Source: Glandiceps talaboti (taxonomy: Eukaryota > Hemichordata > Enteropneusta > Spengelidae). Taken from it: DNA of 64,000 nt. Both the position numbers and the translations under genes were made by a program. The stretch is taken from the NCBI RefSeq assembly GCF_964340395.1, contig NC_135559.1, positions 6,953,759 through 7,017,758 on the forward strand, given 5' to 3'. This document shows, piece by piece, positions 16,763 through 32,400 of this stretch. Positions within the stretch are counted from its first letter, which is position 1. Each line of letters opens with the position of its first letter. The notes under the pieces are model-generated. The model made no database searches. It was not told the origin of the DNA and saw only the letters and a list, made by a program, of their open reading frames with translations.

Positions 16763-17602
16763 CTATTCAAAACATTGCATCTTGTTCCTGATACTGAATG
16801 CGATAATCTTCGGAATAGTGTTCTTTCTACCATGTTGTAAGTTAGCTGTATGTTCACTGTCGTCGTCTGCTCTAATTTCTGCAGTCAAAGTACGATAAGG
16901 AGCGGGAACAGCTCGGGATACAGCGTCAAGTTTGTCCGTACGATTAAAAAGTTCGATCTTCTTTGTAACGTTCTGTCCGTAGACTCGAACCTTGGGTTTT
17001 CCACTTCCTTGATTTGTTTGAATCGTTCCGTCGAGCTTATTTGCAATTTCTTGTCCGATTATGACGCCATTTTTTAGTTCTAAGCTTACTCGAGGGAAAT
17101 CGTTCACCTGAGTTTTCACGTCCATCACACTGTTCTGTCCATTCATCACAAGTGGTGAAGTTGATGTTGAGTCTGCGCCACCAATGTCCAAAGTAAGAAT
17201 CCGACTCTGGTAAGCGGTTGCTTGGTTACTTGTTTCGACAACTTCTTTTTCGACACCTGAAATGACAATATAAAGAAAAATACAGTTGATTAATGATTGG
17301 AACAGAGTTGACTGTAATTTAAAAAAAAAATAACCATCATACTTGACATAAGCAATATATATTTCGAGTGTCACCTGTTACTTGTTGAGTTGGAAACTGA
17401 ATTTCTTGCAGAATTTTAAGTTTTTTGATATTTCTTAGTTTGTTCTTTCTGTGTCGGAATAGTTTACTTGTTGTTGTTCACGTTTTTAGGGTATAACTAT
17501 CAGTAATATTGGATTGTCAGTTAAACAACTAATCCTTTGACTTGCAATTGGTTTTACCAATCATCTTTGCTTTTCAATGGAATTATCGGATATACACGTG
17601 CA

Positions 17603-17646
<44 letters not shown>

Positions 17647-20600
17647 TGTGTATGTGTGTGTCTGTGTCTGTGTCTGTGTGTCTGTGTCTGTGTGTGGTTG
17701 TGTCCCTTACCATCATGATCATTGTCCATTGATATGCTATCAGATTCCACCATATTGTCCTTGGCCATCAAAGTGCTATTGTCTTGTCCATGGTTAGAAG
17801 TATATTCACTTGAGACATTCCCATCACCTACAACGGAATTGGAGACTGCATCTGTCTTGGAAACCACCGGGTTGATGCTTTGCCCATTTACTTGGTTACT
17901 GTCAGAGTTATATGTCATTATCGTTTTATCCTGGTTCACTCCATTATCTGCAATTGTTTTCTTGTCATTCTGCGTTGTCTTGTAACTTTGGCTGTGTACA
18001 GCGTTTGGAGTTGGTTTAACTTCATCAGTAACAATGGAGTTTGGCTGTGATGAAATGCTGGGTGGGACAGCGCCCTCCTTGTCAGCGACGTGGATTTGCG
18101 AGAAGCCTACGTCATCCTTTCCGATATCTGAAATTATGAAAAATAACAAAAGATTGATTATATGTATTACATGTTCATATTTAGTCTTTGATATACATAC
18201 CTAATACCCCCCCCCCCCCCCCCCACACAGGCTTGTTTTGCATTCCCCGTGTAGAATTTTTGGTCAACTTTATTTTTAACTAACTTCAAATTGGCTTTGC
18301 TAACTTTCAATCTAAATCCCCTTTCCGTTTCTCTAAACACGTCGATGTCATCGTTAAGAAAAGAAAACTTCTTCTCATTCAAACATTTCTTGGTTTTTTC
18401 GTTAACCACGGTTTGTTTACTCTTACCGATCTGTCCAAATAATGTTGCTTTCACAAAACTGAATGTAAGAACTTATGTAGGTTAACGACAACATCAACAA
18501 ACATTTGTCAATCTGTGGTGTCAAAACAATCTCTTAGTTCATCAACCCTTTCCGTTGTCCACATTTGCACTGTTTTTTGTCACGGGTTTACACTTTTCAC
18601 TTTTCGTCTATAGTTTGTCAAGAGATGTATCACATTATGGTCCGATTTTCCAAGTGGTGGTCTGCGAACTGCTTTTAATGTTAGCGTTTTATATTTCCAT
18701 AACAATGGTCAAGAATGCGATAGTAGCGGGTTGGGCATGTACTATTCTGCTGTAATGTAGGCAGATGTCCTAACCGCGTATAGTCACTGATAAATCAACA
18801 TATTATAGTGCAACATAGAGTTTGAAGAAAAATCCGCATTTTAACAGTTTAAATTCTTAATTATTGCTAAGTTGATAGTAAATTTTCTTACCGTGGTTAT
18901 TATTTTCATCGTCCGTTGATTTAGAACCAGATTCCACTATGATGTCTTCCATTTCCATCTTGTTACCAGGCTTATTTACACTGGATGTGTTTTCACAGGA
19001 GGTGGTACTATCACCTACACAGGTCTTTGGTATCACCACATTGACAGGTTTGATGCTTTGTCTATCTGGTTGGCCACATTCCAGTTTCAATTTTAGGTCT
19101 TTGTTCTCTACTACTGTGTCAGTTTTGTTGTCATCTGGTTTGCGTTCATTATTACTGGGGATGTTCTGGGTTTTGCCATCACAAGTCTCGTCTTCTTGAG
19201 TTGATGTCACCATAGATGGCTGTACAGCAGGTTTCGTCATCTCTTGACCACTGATTTCACTGACAAGGGTTTCCTTGAGTGTCGTTTTGACCTGATTAAC
19301 TTCACTTTCTTCCTTTTTACGCTCCTTTGATCTTTCTATTTTTTCCATGACATCACGTTGCCGGAGAATCATCATTTGAATTTCTTCATCAAGGCTGCTA
19401 AGTCCAAACTTTGAGTGTCTTGAAGACTTTGTGCCTTTCTTTTTCTTCTTCTTACTTTTACTTCTATCAACATATTGGTAGTCGATCTCTCTCCCATAGA
19501 CCTTTTTGTTTCCATCAAATATACAAGTGATATCACGTGGTGTGAGCAAAGAGCTTAACTTGTAGCCACTGGTGCTGAATGGGAGTTCGGGATTATTGTG
19601 GTATCCAAAACGAGGTATATCAATGTCTTTCTTGCAATCATTATCAAAAGATTTAATGATTGGGATCAAATCCGTCTCACTGACTGTTCTGTGTAGTGAT
19701 TGGCTGTCATCATCTTCTACAGATATGTCTTGTCTGATACACGTCTGTGTTGATGGCATATGAGACTTATTGCTCTTGACATCCACTAGGTTACTGTCAT
19801 TACATATATCTTCTTGAGATTGATACTCGGTCTGCGGAGGCATACATTCTTCTATGCTGACTTTGTAGGAATTGTCATTGACTTGTGTATCTACGACAGG
19901 TTCAGCAACCTCCATATCAGCGTCTATTGTAGCACGTGCACTAGGCTGTTCTCTGCTCTGTGTAGTACCATCGCTTTCCTTCCTTGGTGTGTGGTCTTTT
20001 TGTGGTAGCATCATGAGAACATCACTCTCTGCTACAGAGGTTGAATCGGTGCCGCCACGTGCAATGCATTCGCCGTCATCCTTTGATTGGACTTGACGAT
20101 CATCTGTTGCCATGACATCCGTTTTATCTGTGTCTGGTATACTGTCTTTGGACTTAATATCTTCCAGTGATTGAATGTCTGGAATCATGGTGGAAGATTT
20201 GGTAACCACTTCTTCCGAAGTTAGGCTGTAGGTTTCATCCACTGAAGATGCCTCGCGAATGTTAATTGCAATCTCAGTTGCTTCTTTATTCATTGATTGG
20301 ACATTTTCTGTAAGTTTCACCGTGGACTTCGTAAATGCACGCTTCTCTGAATCATTGCTAATTTCTGTCACGTGATCTGAATTATAATTTGAGCTGTCCT
20401 CCGACTGTGACGTCATCAATGAATCGTTGTTGGTATTCCCACTTCTGCCATTGCAGTTGTAAAGTCTCTGTATGTTTGTCTTGACATACGGCCATGGAGC
20501 AAATGGGAATGGTACAACTGGTTTGAAGAAGGAATCAATGTCTTCTGTCTGTGTACACGTCCTACTGACCTCACGTTGACCGTCATCCTTTGAATGGACT

Positions 20601-23004
20601 TGGGCGTCACAGACGTCCGTTGTCACGGCAACTGTTGTATTAGTTTTCGATGCAATTTGTGGAAGAAGAGAAAGTTTGAGAGCAACTTTCTCCAAAGTCA
20701 GCCTGGTGGCTAAATCGGATGAAAATATATCAACAATGTCAGTTGTAATAGCAGTTTGTTTTACATTCTGTGATTGGACTTTTCCAGTTGTATCCTTTGA
20801 AAACATTATTTTTTCAGAATCACTGCTAATATTTGCCACGTGACGAGGTTTGTCAACTGGACCATCTACCGTTGGTGGCGCCACCACCTTCGTCTTTCCA
20901 CTTCTGTTATTGTAGTTGTAAAGTCGTTGTATGTTTGTCTTGATATACGGCCATGGAGCCAACGGGAATGATATAGCTGGTTTGAAGAAGGCATCTACGT
21001 TGTCTTTTTGTGTCTTGATAACCTCACGTACAGTGCACTTATTGTCGTCTTTTGATTGGATTTGAGCGCCACAAGCATCCGTTGCCATGGAATCGATTGT
21101 ATCTCTTGACTGAAGTTTTCTTGTAACTTTCTTTGTGGACTTAGTATCTGTAGATTTCTCTGAATCTTTGCAGATTTGTGTCACATGACCTGCTTCAGGA
21201 CCTGAGTTATCCCCAGGCTGTGACGTCATCAATAAAGTAGTGTTGGTCTTTCCACTTCTGCTATTTTTTTTGCAAAGTCTTTGTATGTTCGTCTTGACAT
21301 ACGGCCATGGAGCAAACGGGAATGATATGGCTGGTTTGAAGAAGGAATATTTGCGTTCTGTCGGTTTTCGAATAACTTCACCTTTAGCGCGTTGATTGTC
21401 AACCTTTGATTGGACTTGAACTTCACAAACATCTGTTGCCATGGTACCGGATGTGTCTGTTTCTGATCCATTTGCATTCTTTGCGGCTTTTACATAAATA
21501 AGGTTTTCTGAGTCACTCTTAATCTGTGTCACGTGACGAGATTTATCACTTGGACTGTCAACGGTTGGTGACGTTATAATTTGATCAATGTCGATATTTC
21601 CACGTCTTCCGTTGTTATTGGTATATCTTTGTTTGTTCATCTTTCCGTACACCCTTGGATCAAACATGTACAACAAATCCAAGTTGTCCCCTCCGTTCTC
21701 TGCCAAGGATGGCAAAGCCATCTTAATTTGGGGACTCTTCTTAGTCTCCCTTTCAAGACAAAGAATACGCTCCTTCCCGGATGATTCGTTTCCTCGGAGA
21801 TTATCGTCAGTATCAGTGGTTACCATGGATATATCCTTCTTTATGGCGCCAGTGTCTGTTTTGGTTTCAAGTGACACATTGGCATCCCTCAACACAACGT
21901 CAGTATCTATAACCATAGCCTGGTTTGTCTCAAGATCTACTGCTTCTCTGACATTTGTATCACCTGCACATGTGAATTCAACTGTCTTTGGAAACTTCTG
22001 ATAGGCAGAAGAGATGTCATTTACAGGTGTTTGAGACATCATGCCATTCACGTTGTCAACACTTGTGTTCCTAGCACTCTGGTTCGACGTATGCGTATCG
22101 GGAAGAGACTGGACTTCATCAAGTGTAGTTTCTTGGTCACCCCTCAGAGCTGCCCTCTGACATTCTGCAGTGCGTAAGGATTGTGCGGACGTGGACGTCA
22201 CTTTCAGGAGTATATCTTTCATCTGTGTGAACACGGTTTCCAAGGTAACCATTGCATTCTGCATCTTTTGAAGATCTATTCGTTCAATGGTTATGGCCGG
22301 GCTTGCATCTTTGGATTTTAGAGGCTCAATCACGTCCATCAAGATCTTCATTTCTCTTTCCCGCCTTTCTTCCATATTGCGAACCTGTCTTTCCAAAGTG
22401 TTTAATCTTGTTTCCATGGTAATCATTATCTTTGTCTGACATTCAACTTTCTTTTTCAGTTCTTCGTTACGCTGCTGCATATCAAGAATTTTCTCTTTCA
22501 GATAGCTATCATGCACCAGTATTGATTGATTACCTTGAATGCCTTCGCCGTCACAACAGATAATGTTGGCTTGACCAGTCTGTCGACTCTCATTTACATT
22601 CCTGTAAGGGGTAATACAAAACAACTATAAATCAGATTGTTTACAAAATGAGTTTATTTATTCATTGAAATTGAATTATACCACGTGACTGTATGAATAC
22701 ATGAACATCCATTGAGATAAATCGTTAATGTTGTATCAATCGTATAACATAATCTCCTTACCTTGAATTGTCTTTCTTTGAGTTAAGCTCAGAGTCACTT
22801 CCTGGTTTCATTCCTGGCCAATCATCTCTGGTTTGTCTGTGTTTGTTGCCATGCAACAAGTTCTCAGATTTGCATACTGATAAAGAGAATTGGAAGATAA
22901 ACAATGTAAAACCCTGGGCACGGTTTAAACGTTTTACGTACAGAATCAATTTGTCCTAAGATCTTTTAATTGATATATCCTTAAATGTATATTCACTTCA
23001 ATTC

Positions 23005-23046
<42 letters not shown>

Positions 23047-23097
23047 AACAACAACCACCACCACCACCAAAAGAACAAAAGCAACATTGTCACCACC

Positions 23098-23129
<32 letters not shown>

Positions 23130-23219
23130 CAACATCATCATCATCAACAACAACAACAACAAAAACAACAACAACAACCACCACCACCAAAAAAGAACAA
23201 AAGCAACATTGTCACCACC

Positions 23220-23274
<55 letters not shown>

Positions 23275-23985
23275 CATCAAAAACAACAACAACAACGTAA
23301 TATAAATAGTTGCATTTAACACATTAAGTATATTTGAATATAAACAAAAGGTATCACACGATCACAAAGCTACAATCTGTGACGCATTGGATTATACCAT
23401 TCGCGCAAACTTGCATAGTGGATCATGTTTTACGGTGATATTTGAAGACTTCGTTTTAGTTTCCTCCGATCAAATTAATTACTCGTAAATATGCATATAT
23501 TATCGAACGTAGACATACACAAAGTTAACTTACATTTGTTATCATATGACGTCACTAACGGTGCATTGTTATCGACGATACGACCGCCCTTTACGAAGAC
23601 GGTCAGGGAGGATGTCTTCAAGGAAACGTCTGGTTCATTACCACACATGGGACTTGGCTGAAATTTATCAGCGCTTCCGTGTGCTGAAAATGTGATAAAA
23701 ATGAAGCAAATATTTTACACTGAATGGATTTGCGAACAACTTTTAACGGTTTACTGTTTCACTAGCTTTAGACTTGCTAAAAGTGTGCTCAGCTTTCTGC
23801 AAATTTCACGAACCCGTGTAATGATGTCAGGCGAGAAATTAAATAACACCTCGATGAACTTCAAGTTGGCGGCGATGGTCTGATAACGTAATTTTTTTTA
23901 CAAGGAATTCCGTGTTATTTTCTCCGACTCTTTAGAAAGTTTCCTTCAAAATAAACTCACCTTGTGTTGTCTTACTGTTCATCAT
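16763..23985 (-). CDS. Unrecognised 1,636-aa coiled-coil protein with repeated aromatic modules
   Basis: Six coding exons, in transcript order: 23961-23985, 23534-23683, 22762-22876, 18892-22601, 17711-18127, 16763-17256. All six have GT-AG boundaries with matching phases. The 3.7-kb fourth exon is the core. I do not recognise the family. Residues about 120-180 are a charged heptad-like coiled coil (LKEKILDMQQRNEELKKKVE onward). A module FFKPxxxFPxAPWPYxKTNIQRL followed by Asn/Arg-Ser-Gly occurs three times (near 21300, 20950 and 20490), with a degenerate copy near 21640. The linkers share HVTxIxxDSEK and VQSKDD. Further on are a Lys-rich patch, SKFGLSSLDEEIQMMILRQR, and Ser/Thr/Asp-rich disorder. 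No signal peptide or membrane segment is visible. A structural or cytoskeletal scaffold is possible but unproven. Confidence 0.75.
17604..17700. repeat. (GT)n microsatellite with TGTC variants
   Basis: GT tract in the last intron of the coiled-coil gene, ending about ten bases before a splice donor at 17710. Confidence 0.95.
18201..18452 (-). other. Possible alternative or cryptic exon inside an intron of the coiled-coil gene
   Basis: Open frame of about 80 codons, rich in Lys and Glu (NEKTKKCLNEKKFSFLNDD and onward), unlike the repeats nearby. Its frame can be joined to the preceding exon (phase 1, using the AG at GTGAAAG) and to the next exon (GCCT before GTGTGG), but both sites are poor. 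It may instead be an unrelated relic. A C-run at 18209-18224 abuts it. Confidence 0.3.
20460..21680 (-). repeat. Internal protein repeat: four modules of 118-153 residues
   Basis: Near-identical DNA blocks around TACGGCCATGGAGC lie at about 21300, 20945 and 20488, and a weaker fourth unit lies near 21640. Spacings of about 354 and 457 bp are multiples of three, so the repeats stay in frame within one exon. The conserved core encodes APWPYVKTNIQRL or close variants. Confidence 0.9.
23008..23298. repeat. Compound trinucleotide repeat (CAA/CCA/CAT)
   Basis: About 290 bp of CAA, CCA and CAT triplets containing two copies of a larger block (AAAGAACAAAAGCAACATTG followed by CACCAC). Lies in the third intron of the coiled-coil gene. 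Polythreonine and polyhistidine frames here are artefacts. Confidence 0.97.
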
Positions 23986-25332
23986 CGGAGTTGGAGATCA
24001 AACAAGTCATTTGCATATGAAAAACTTGGGAAAATATCGTTATTAATTCGCAGCGATCAGTTTACGAAGCATTGCATCCGCAAAACACGACGTAAACAGA
24101 ATGTTTGTTCCATGGCAACCGTACGCGTGTCTGTAAACATTTGATGGAACGCAGCGTATTGGTTGAAAGTTCAACTGTTGCTAAGAAGACAACCTCGAAC
24201 TAAGCCAATTTATATGCGTTACTTTCTAGATCGAAGCAAGACAACAACAAATATTTCTACCTCAATGGAATTGGTGATTTGAGCTTCCCTATCGTTTTAT
24301 TTTCAAAGGTGAACATGTGCAACCAAATAAATAGCAACGGTCACATATGTTTACAGTTCCTCTCGCGATCTCGTCAAACTTAGCAGAGCGCGCATTCGAT
24401 GCGTTAGCGCTAAGACCTCTGGGAAGTGGAATGATGCACGCTCTTGGATTGAGGGCGCTAGCTTTGAGTCGACGCATATTCTATTGATGAGTCCATGAGG
24501 TGCTACCGTATTGGTAGCCCCAACACTATATTGTAGCATACGAAAATCACGATTCAGAAGGAACTGCTATATATATATTTACGCAATATTTAAATACCTG
24601 TCTGAAATTCCCTGCATTGTATTACTGTCAAAATGACTCAGAAATGTCAAATATATACGTAAAACTCAGTGCAAGTTTATTTGCATTTATATTTTCTCTA
24701 GTGATAAACACTATTTACAAAATGTTTACAAAATCTCCTCGCTATGTAATAATCTTCCTTTTCACACTTTCCTAGAAAAAAAACCCCAACTACTGGAATA
24801 TAACATAAAGTAATGAAAATCGAAATATATTTACTGAAATACACACAAATTTGGGGATATAAATTTCTGCCTGGCGGCAACGTTATATTTTACAGAAAGA
24901 ATATATACCACTATTTCAATAGATCATGCCATTAAAACACAGACGGCAACGGGTGCATTTTTTTGTTACTTTAAACCAATCAGAGAATCAATATGCCTGA
25001 TAAAATTGCAAGTTCTTGCAAAATATCCTTATAAGGTTAAACATAGTAGTATAAAGTTAAATAATATATGAATAAAGATGGTAACATAAAATTGTGATTT
25101 TTTAATAAAAGTACTGTCGTCATGCAGTCGAGATATGAAAAAAATCACCATGTTGTACGAAGGCAGTACCCCAGCAATAAGACGATGCTAGGGACCATAT
25201 TGTGATTTGTTCCCTGAACTTTGACCTTAGCTAAGATTTGTTCTGTCTGCAATGTTGTTCGAAGGAAGTCGTTTTTATAACATTGATAATAAAACGTTTA
25301 TATTATCAAATCCCACTATATTAAAAGACAAA
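23986..25332. other. Intergenic region upstream of the coiled-coil gene
   Basis: Contains the presumed promoter of the coiled-coil gene near 23986-24200 and the 3' flank of the START gene. No coding exon, tRNA or repeat element is supported. Confidence 0.5.
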
Positions 25333-28567
<3,235 letters not shown>

Positions 28568-28998
28568 TGCGATCAGCACCTTCTTAACCTCACGTCCAAC
28601 TACGGTATTGAAAGAACTAACTTCGCTGAGTCATAATATGTATATGGTTCACGTATGTAACTTTCCATTTCCTTGTTTTATGTTAATTTTCATATACTAC
28701 GTCAAAAGGTCAAAGGGAGAATATGTATATCACAAAATTGACCGTCTACTAGGTATATGAGACTATGTAGAGAAACATGAGATGTCCACGTTCTACGATA
28801 GTTCGTTCGTCCCAAACTCGGAGTTGAGACGAATGGTTTTGGAATGTGAATCCTTTCTGACAAAAAGGACTGAGTTTACATATGTACTGGGTTGATATTC
28901 TGTCTCCACCTAAGACAAATAAAGCAGGTATTTTTTATTAGCTCCTGTAGATGACAAATTTCACTGACGTGGCTGAATACGACGACAACTATGACGGC

Positions 28999-29049
<51 letters not shown>

Positions 29050-29485
29050 GAACAACAAGTCATAGACATCGCTAACTGTAAACTTTTGACAAGGATATCA
29101 TGCGTAAACGAAGAGTGACATCTATCAAGAAATATAATATCGTATAGTATTTTTCAAAGAAAGAGTTTGTTAATTTTTCTTTCTTTCGATATTTAAACGG
29201 GTCACGTGAAGTACGTTACGTCAGGTGATGACCTGTTACCTGACGTAACGTACTTCTTCACGTGACCTGTGTCACTTGACCCATGTCATGTGACTAATAC
29301 TTTACAAGCTCTGGCTGCTTGAACTATTCGGAACGAGAAAACGTCTACCAGATTCAAGTTCATATACTCCGCGTTTCATGTGTGTGTGACACTCACTGTG
29401 TATCGTTCGGAGTGGATACACTAACCGGTTTGGCCGTAAGTTTTGAAATATCGAGTAGGAACTGAGAACTCACCATCCTTTCGAA
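28568..29485. promoter_or_regulatory. Shared upstream region of the START and sialidase genes
   Basis: The two start codons face away from each other across 918 bp, so the segment may act as a bidirectional promoter. It holds a (CAA)n tract at 28999-29050 and the E-box palindrome described separately. No TATA box can be assigned with confidence. Confidence 0.5.
29200..29268. promoter_or_regulatory. Long palindrome with TCACGTGA E-boxes
   Basis: Arms GGTCACGTGAAGTACGTTAC... and the complementary ...GTACTTCTTCACGTGACC pair over about 27 bases around an 11-base centre. One arm has an extra TTC. Each arm has a TCACGTGA core. GTCACTTGAC and GTCATGTGAC follow at about 29273 and 29287. GTCACGTGAC is the established binding motif of TFEB/MITF-type bHLH-Zip factors (CLEAR element). 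Regulation of the sialidase about 220 bp away is an inference. Confidence 0.6.
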
Positions 29486-32400
29486 ATGTTCAAGTACATA
29501 CCTTCATTTTCACTCCAGTTGTCATTTATTGTCGTTGTTGACCTGTGCACAGCAATTACCCCCGTTGTCATACACGATGATATCATTTGGGAGACGGGGT
29601 TGGGTGAAATCTCCGCCTACAGAAGTCCCGTAATGGTCAACACACCGGGAGGACTTCTTGCTTTCTGTGGCGCTAGGAAATACTCTTCTGCAGATACCGG
29701 AGCGAAAATCATTACCATGCGACGATCTCTTGATAAGGGACAAACATGGAAACCTACTGTTTTTCTAGTTGACGATTTTGATGCTCCGAATGGACTCAAT
29801 ATTGGCATAGTTGTTGTCGACACTGATAAAAAATTGATGCTTTTAACATTCTCGTTTTGTGTGCATAATTATTGTCCTGAACATGTTCCTAGAAATTATA
29901 TCATGAGAAGCTACGACTGGGGTTATTCTTGGACTGAACCTGAGGATATGGCGGTCAAGAATCCACTGTTCCAAGGATGGCCGTATGGATTTGGTCCTGG
30001 ATATGGAATTGTCAAACAACACAAACCTAATGTTGGACGTATATTCGGATGTGGGCATACCGTTGATAAGAATCACAAATCAACGCAGAGTATGTTTTGT
30101 CTCTACAGTGATGGTATGTACTGCTTGTACATTGTACACCCTAATTATTTTGTCAACACAGTGTATGACATGTACATGAATAGCAATATCCCACCAGTAT
30201 TGATCTTGAATGAATAGCTTGTACAGTGGGTGACTGTATATTTACAGGGGTGAACAAATCATTTTGTGAACTGGTGGTCCCTGGACCAGTGCCTTAAAAA
30301 ATCCAGTGGTCCTGCTGAAAGAATTAGTGGTCCCAGGTCCCGCTAACGTGAAACGTTAAATCTTGCCTATGAATCTGTATATTCAGAAAACTTTTTAACA
30401 CAGTTATTAACACTATAACAGTAAGGTCCCAGACCCAGGACCAGTGGATTTGTTCACCCCTGATAAGTATCTTAGAAATCTTAGGCTCACTAAACTATTA
30501 TATTAGACTTGCTTTCTTTAATTTGGATTAGGATTCAAATAAATAGTGAAAACGGATTTTTATCAGAGCTTTAGGAAAAACGTGGTCTAGAACAAAAGTA
30601 AATCCTTGTCTGTGAGGTATGCTGTGACAGGGCGCCCTCACACATCAGTCAACCAATAGAGCAGGCCAGTGAGGGTGGAACAATATGATGTATCTGTACG
30701 GTAATCCTTCTGAAGATGCCATTTAGTGCAATGACCTGGTATTGAAATGTTACCCTTTAAAAAGAAATATTTCTAATAGTGTGTATCAGACGTAATTGCT
30801 AAAGTTGAACAACAGATTTCTCTTAAAAGTCCGAAATTATTTGAAAGGTTGTAAATGTGAATGAACTTTATGAAGTATAAACTTTGATAACTCAAAGGTT
30901 TTATAAATGCTGATTATGCAAGAGAGCCTCCAGTCTATTTTGTTAATAATAAATGTGATGCCTTGTAATTTTGTTCAACATGAATACTGTAATGCTGGAA
31001 ATTTTGCTACAGACTCATTTTCATTTATTTTGCAACAAAAAAATGCAAACATAAATAGTGACTAAAGTAACTTCTTGAACCAGTCTAGTAATCAGATATG
31101 GAATGAAAAAGTAATTGTTATATGTTTGATTCCAGATGGTGGTGACACATGGACGATTGGTGCAACATTATACTCGATACCGTACGGTATGGCTAAGAAA
31201 TCTGGTGACTTCATGCCAGGAGAACCTCAGGTTAGTGTCAATGATTCATAACAAACAAAGGGGTAGCTAACCTTTCTATATAAATGTGTAGTTACATGTA
31301 TATGTGGCTTCCTGGCTACAAATAAACTAACCAGACTGAACGATTTTCTACCAATTAAGGCGTTGCTTTCGGTCTGAGGTAACTCAGCCAAAGAAAATAT
31401 AAAATAGTAAACTGTACTGAAGTTCGATAGTGCTATAGGCATATGGTGAAATGTCTGTATGTATGTGCGGGTTAGTGTATGTGTGTGTGCCTGTACTATT
31501 TTGCAAATTACCAATAACAATACACAGTTGACAACACATTTAACAGAAATTGCCTAGTAAAGCAGGTACATCATATACGTCTGTCTAAGTTCTGATTGAT
31601 GCCAGCTCCATACTGATAAGTGAAAGTGAAGGAAAAACAACACATTTAACATCCAAGTTTTTATTGAACATAGGGAATTCACAAGGTATCCTTTCCCTTT
31701 AATGGCACTCTGTTTCAGGCCTGTTGCCTTCAAGTGTATTTCAACCATAGCAGCATGAATGATGTAGATGTGACTTTATGTGATGTAGAATGACCGAAAT
31801 GACCAGAAAGGAAATCTTGTATTGTCTGTTCAAATATATACAACTTTATTTGGAGTGATGCCTGGTGCGGTGCACCGTTAATGTGTATCTGGCAGCAGTG
31901 AGTATTCCTGCCTATCACCAATTGATGACAACAACATTGGAGTGTTGTATGAAAGAGACGGTTATCACAAGATGGGTTGCTAAGATACGATGCATGATTT
32001 GGAGTGATGCCTGGTGCAGTGTTTATCATTCATATCATATCATATCATATGCTTGTATCTTACCATATATGTTTTCTTCTCATTTCAGCCATTGGAGCTA
32101 CCAGATGGCAGTTTACAGGTGAACATGCGTAATACACGTCAGTTTCATTGTCATTGTCGAATTCTTGCTCAAAGTTTTGATGGTGGCGTGTCTTTCTCCT
32201 TGCCTAATGTTACCTTCAATGAAGAACTGGTTGATCCGAATTGTGAGGGCAGTACAGTCATACATAATAACATTGTGTATTTCTCCAATCCAAACTCACA
32301 TTCTGGCAGACTGAACATGACTGTCAAATACAGTACAGATTTTGGTAAACATTGGGATGTCGCCGTTAATGTGTATTCTGGCAGCAGTGAGTATTCCTGC

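Noticed and set aside
20416-21477. Minus-strand frames with HSHLLHGRMSRQTYRD-type repeats
   Set aside because: Alternate-frame translation of the aromatic repeat modules of the coiled-coil gene.
19572-22001. Several plus-strand frames of 60-140 codons opposite the coiled-coil gene
   Set aside because: Antisense shadows of the 3.7-kb exon, with no splice sites or family resemblance.
24289-24539. Short minus-strand frames in the intergenic region
   Set aside because: No homology pattern, overlapping each other, no splice support.
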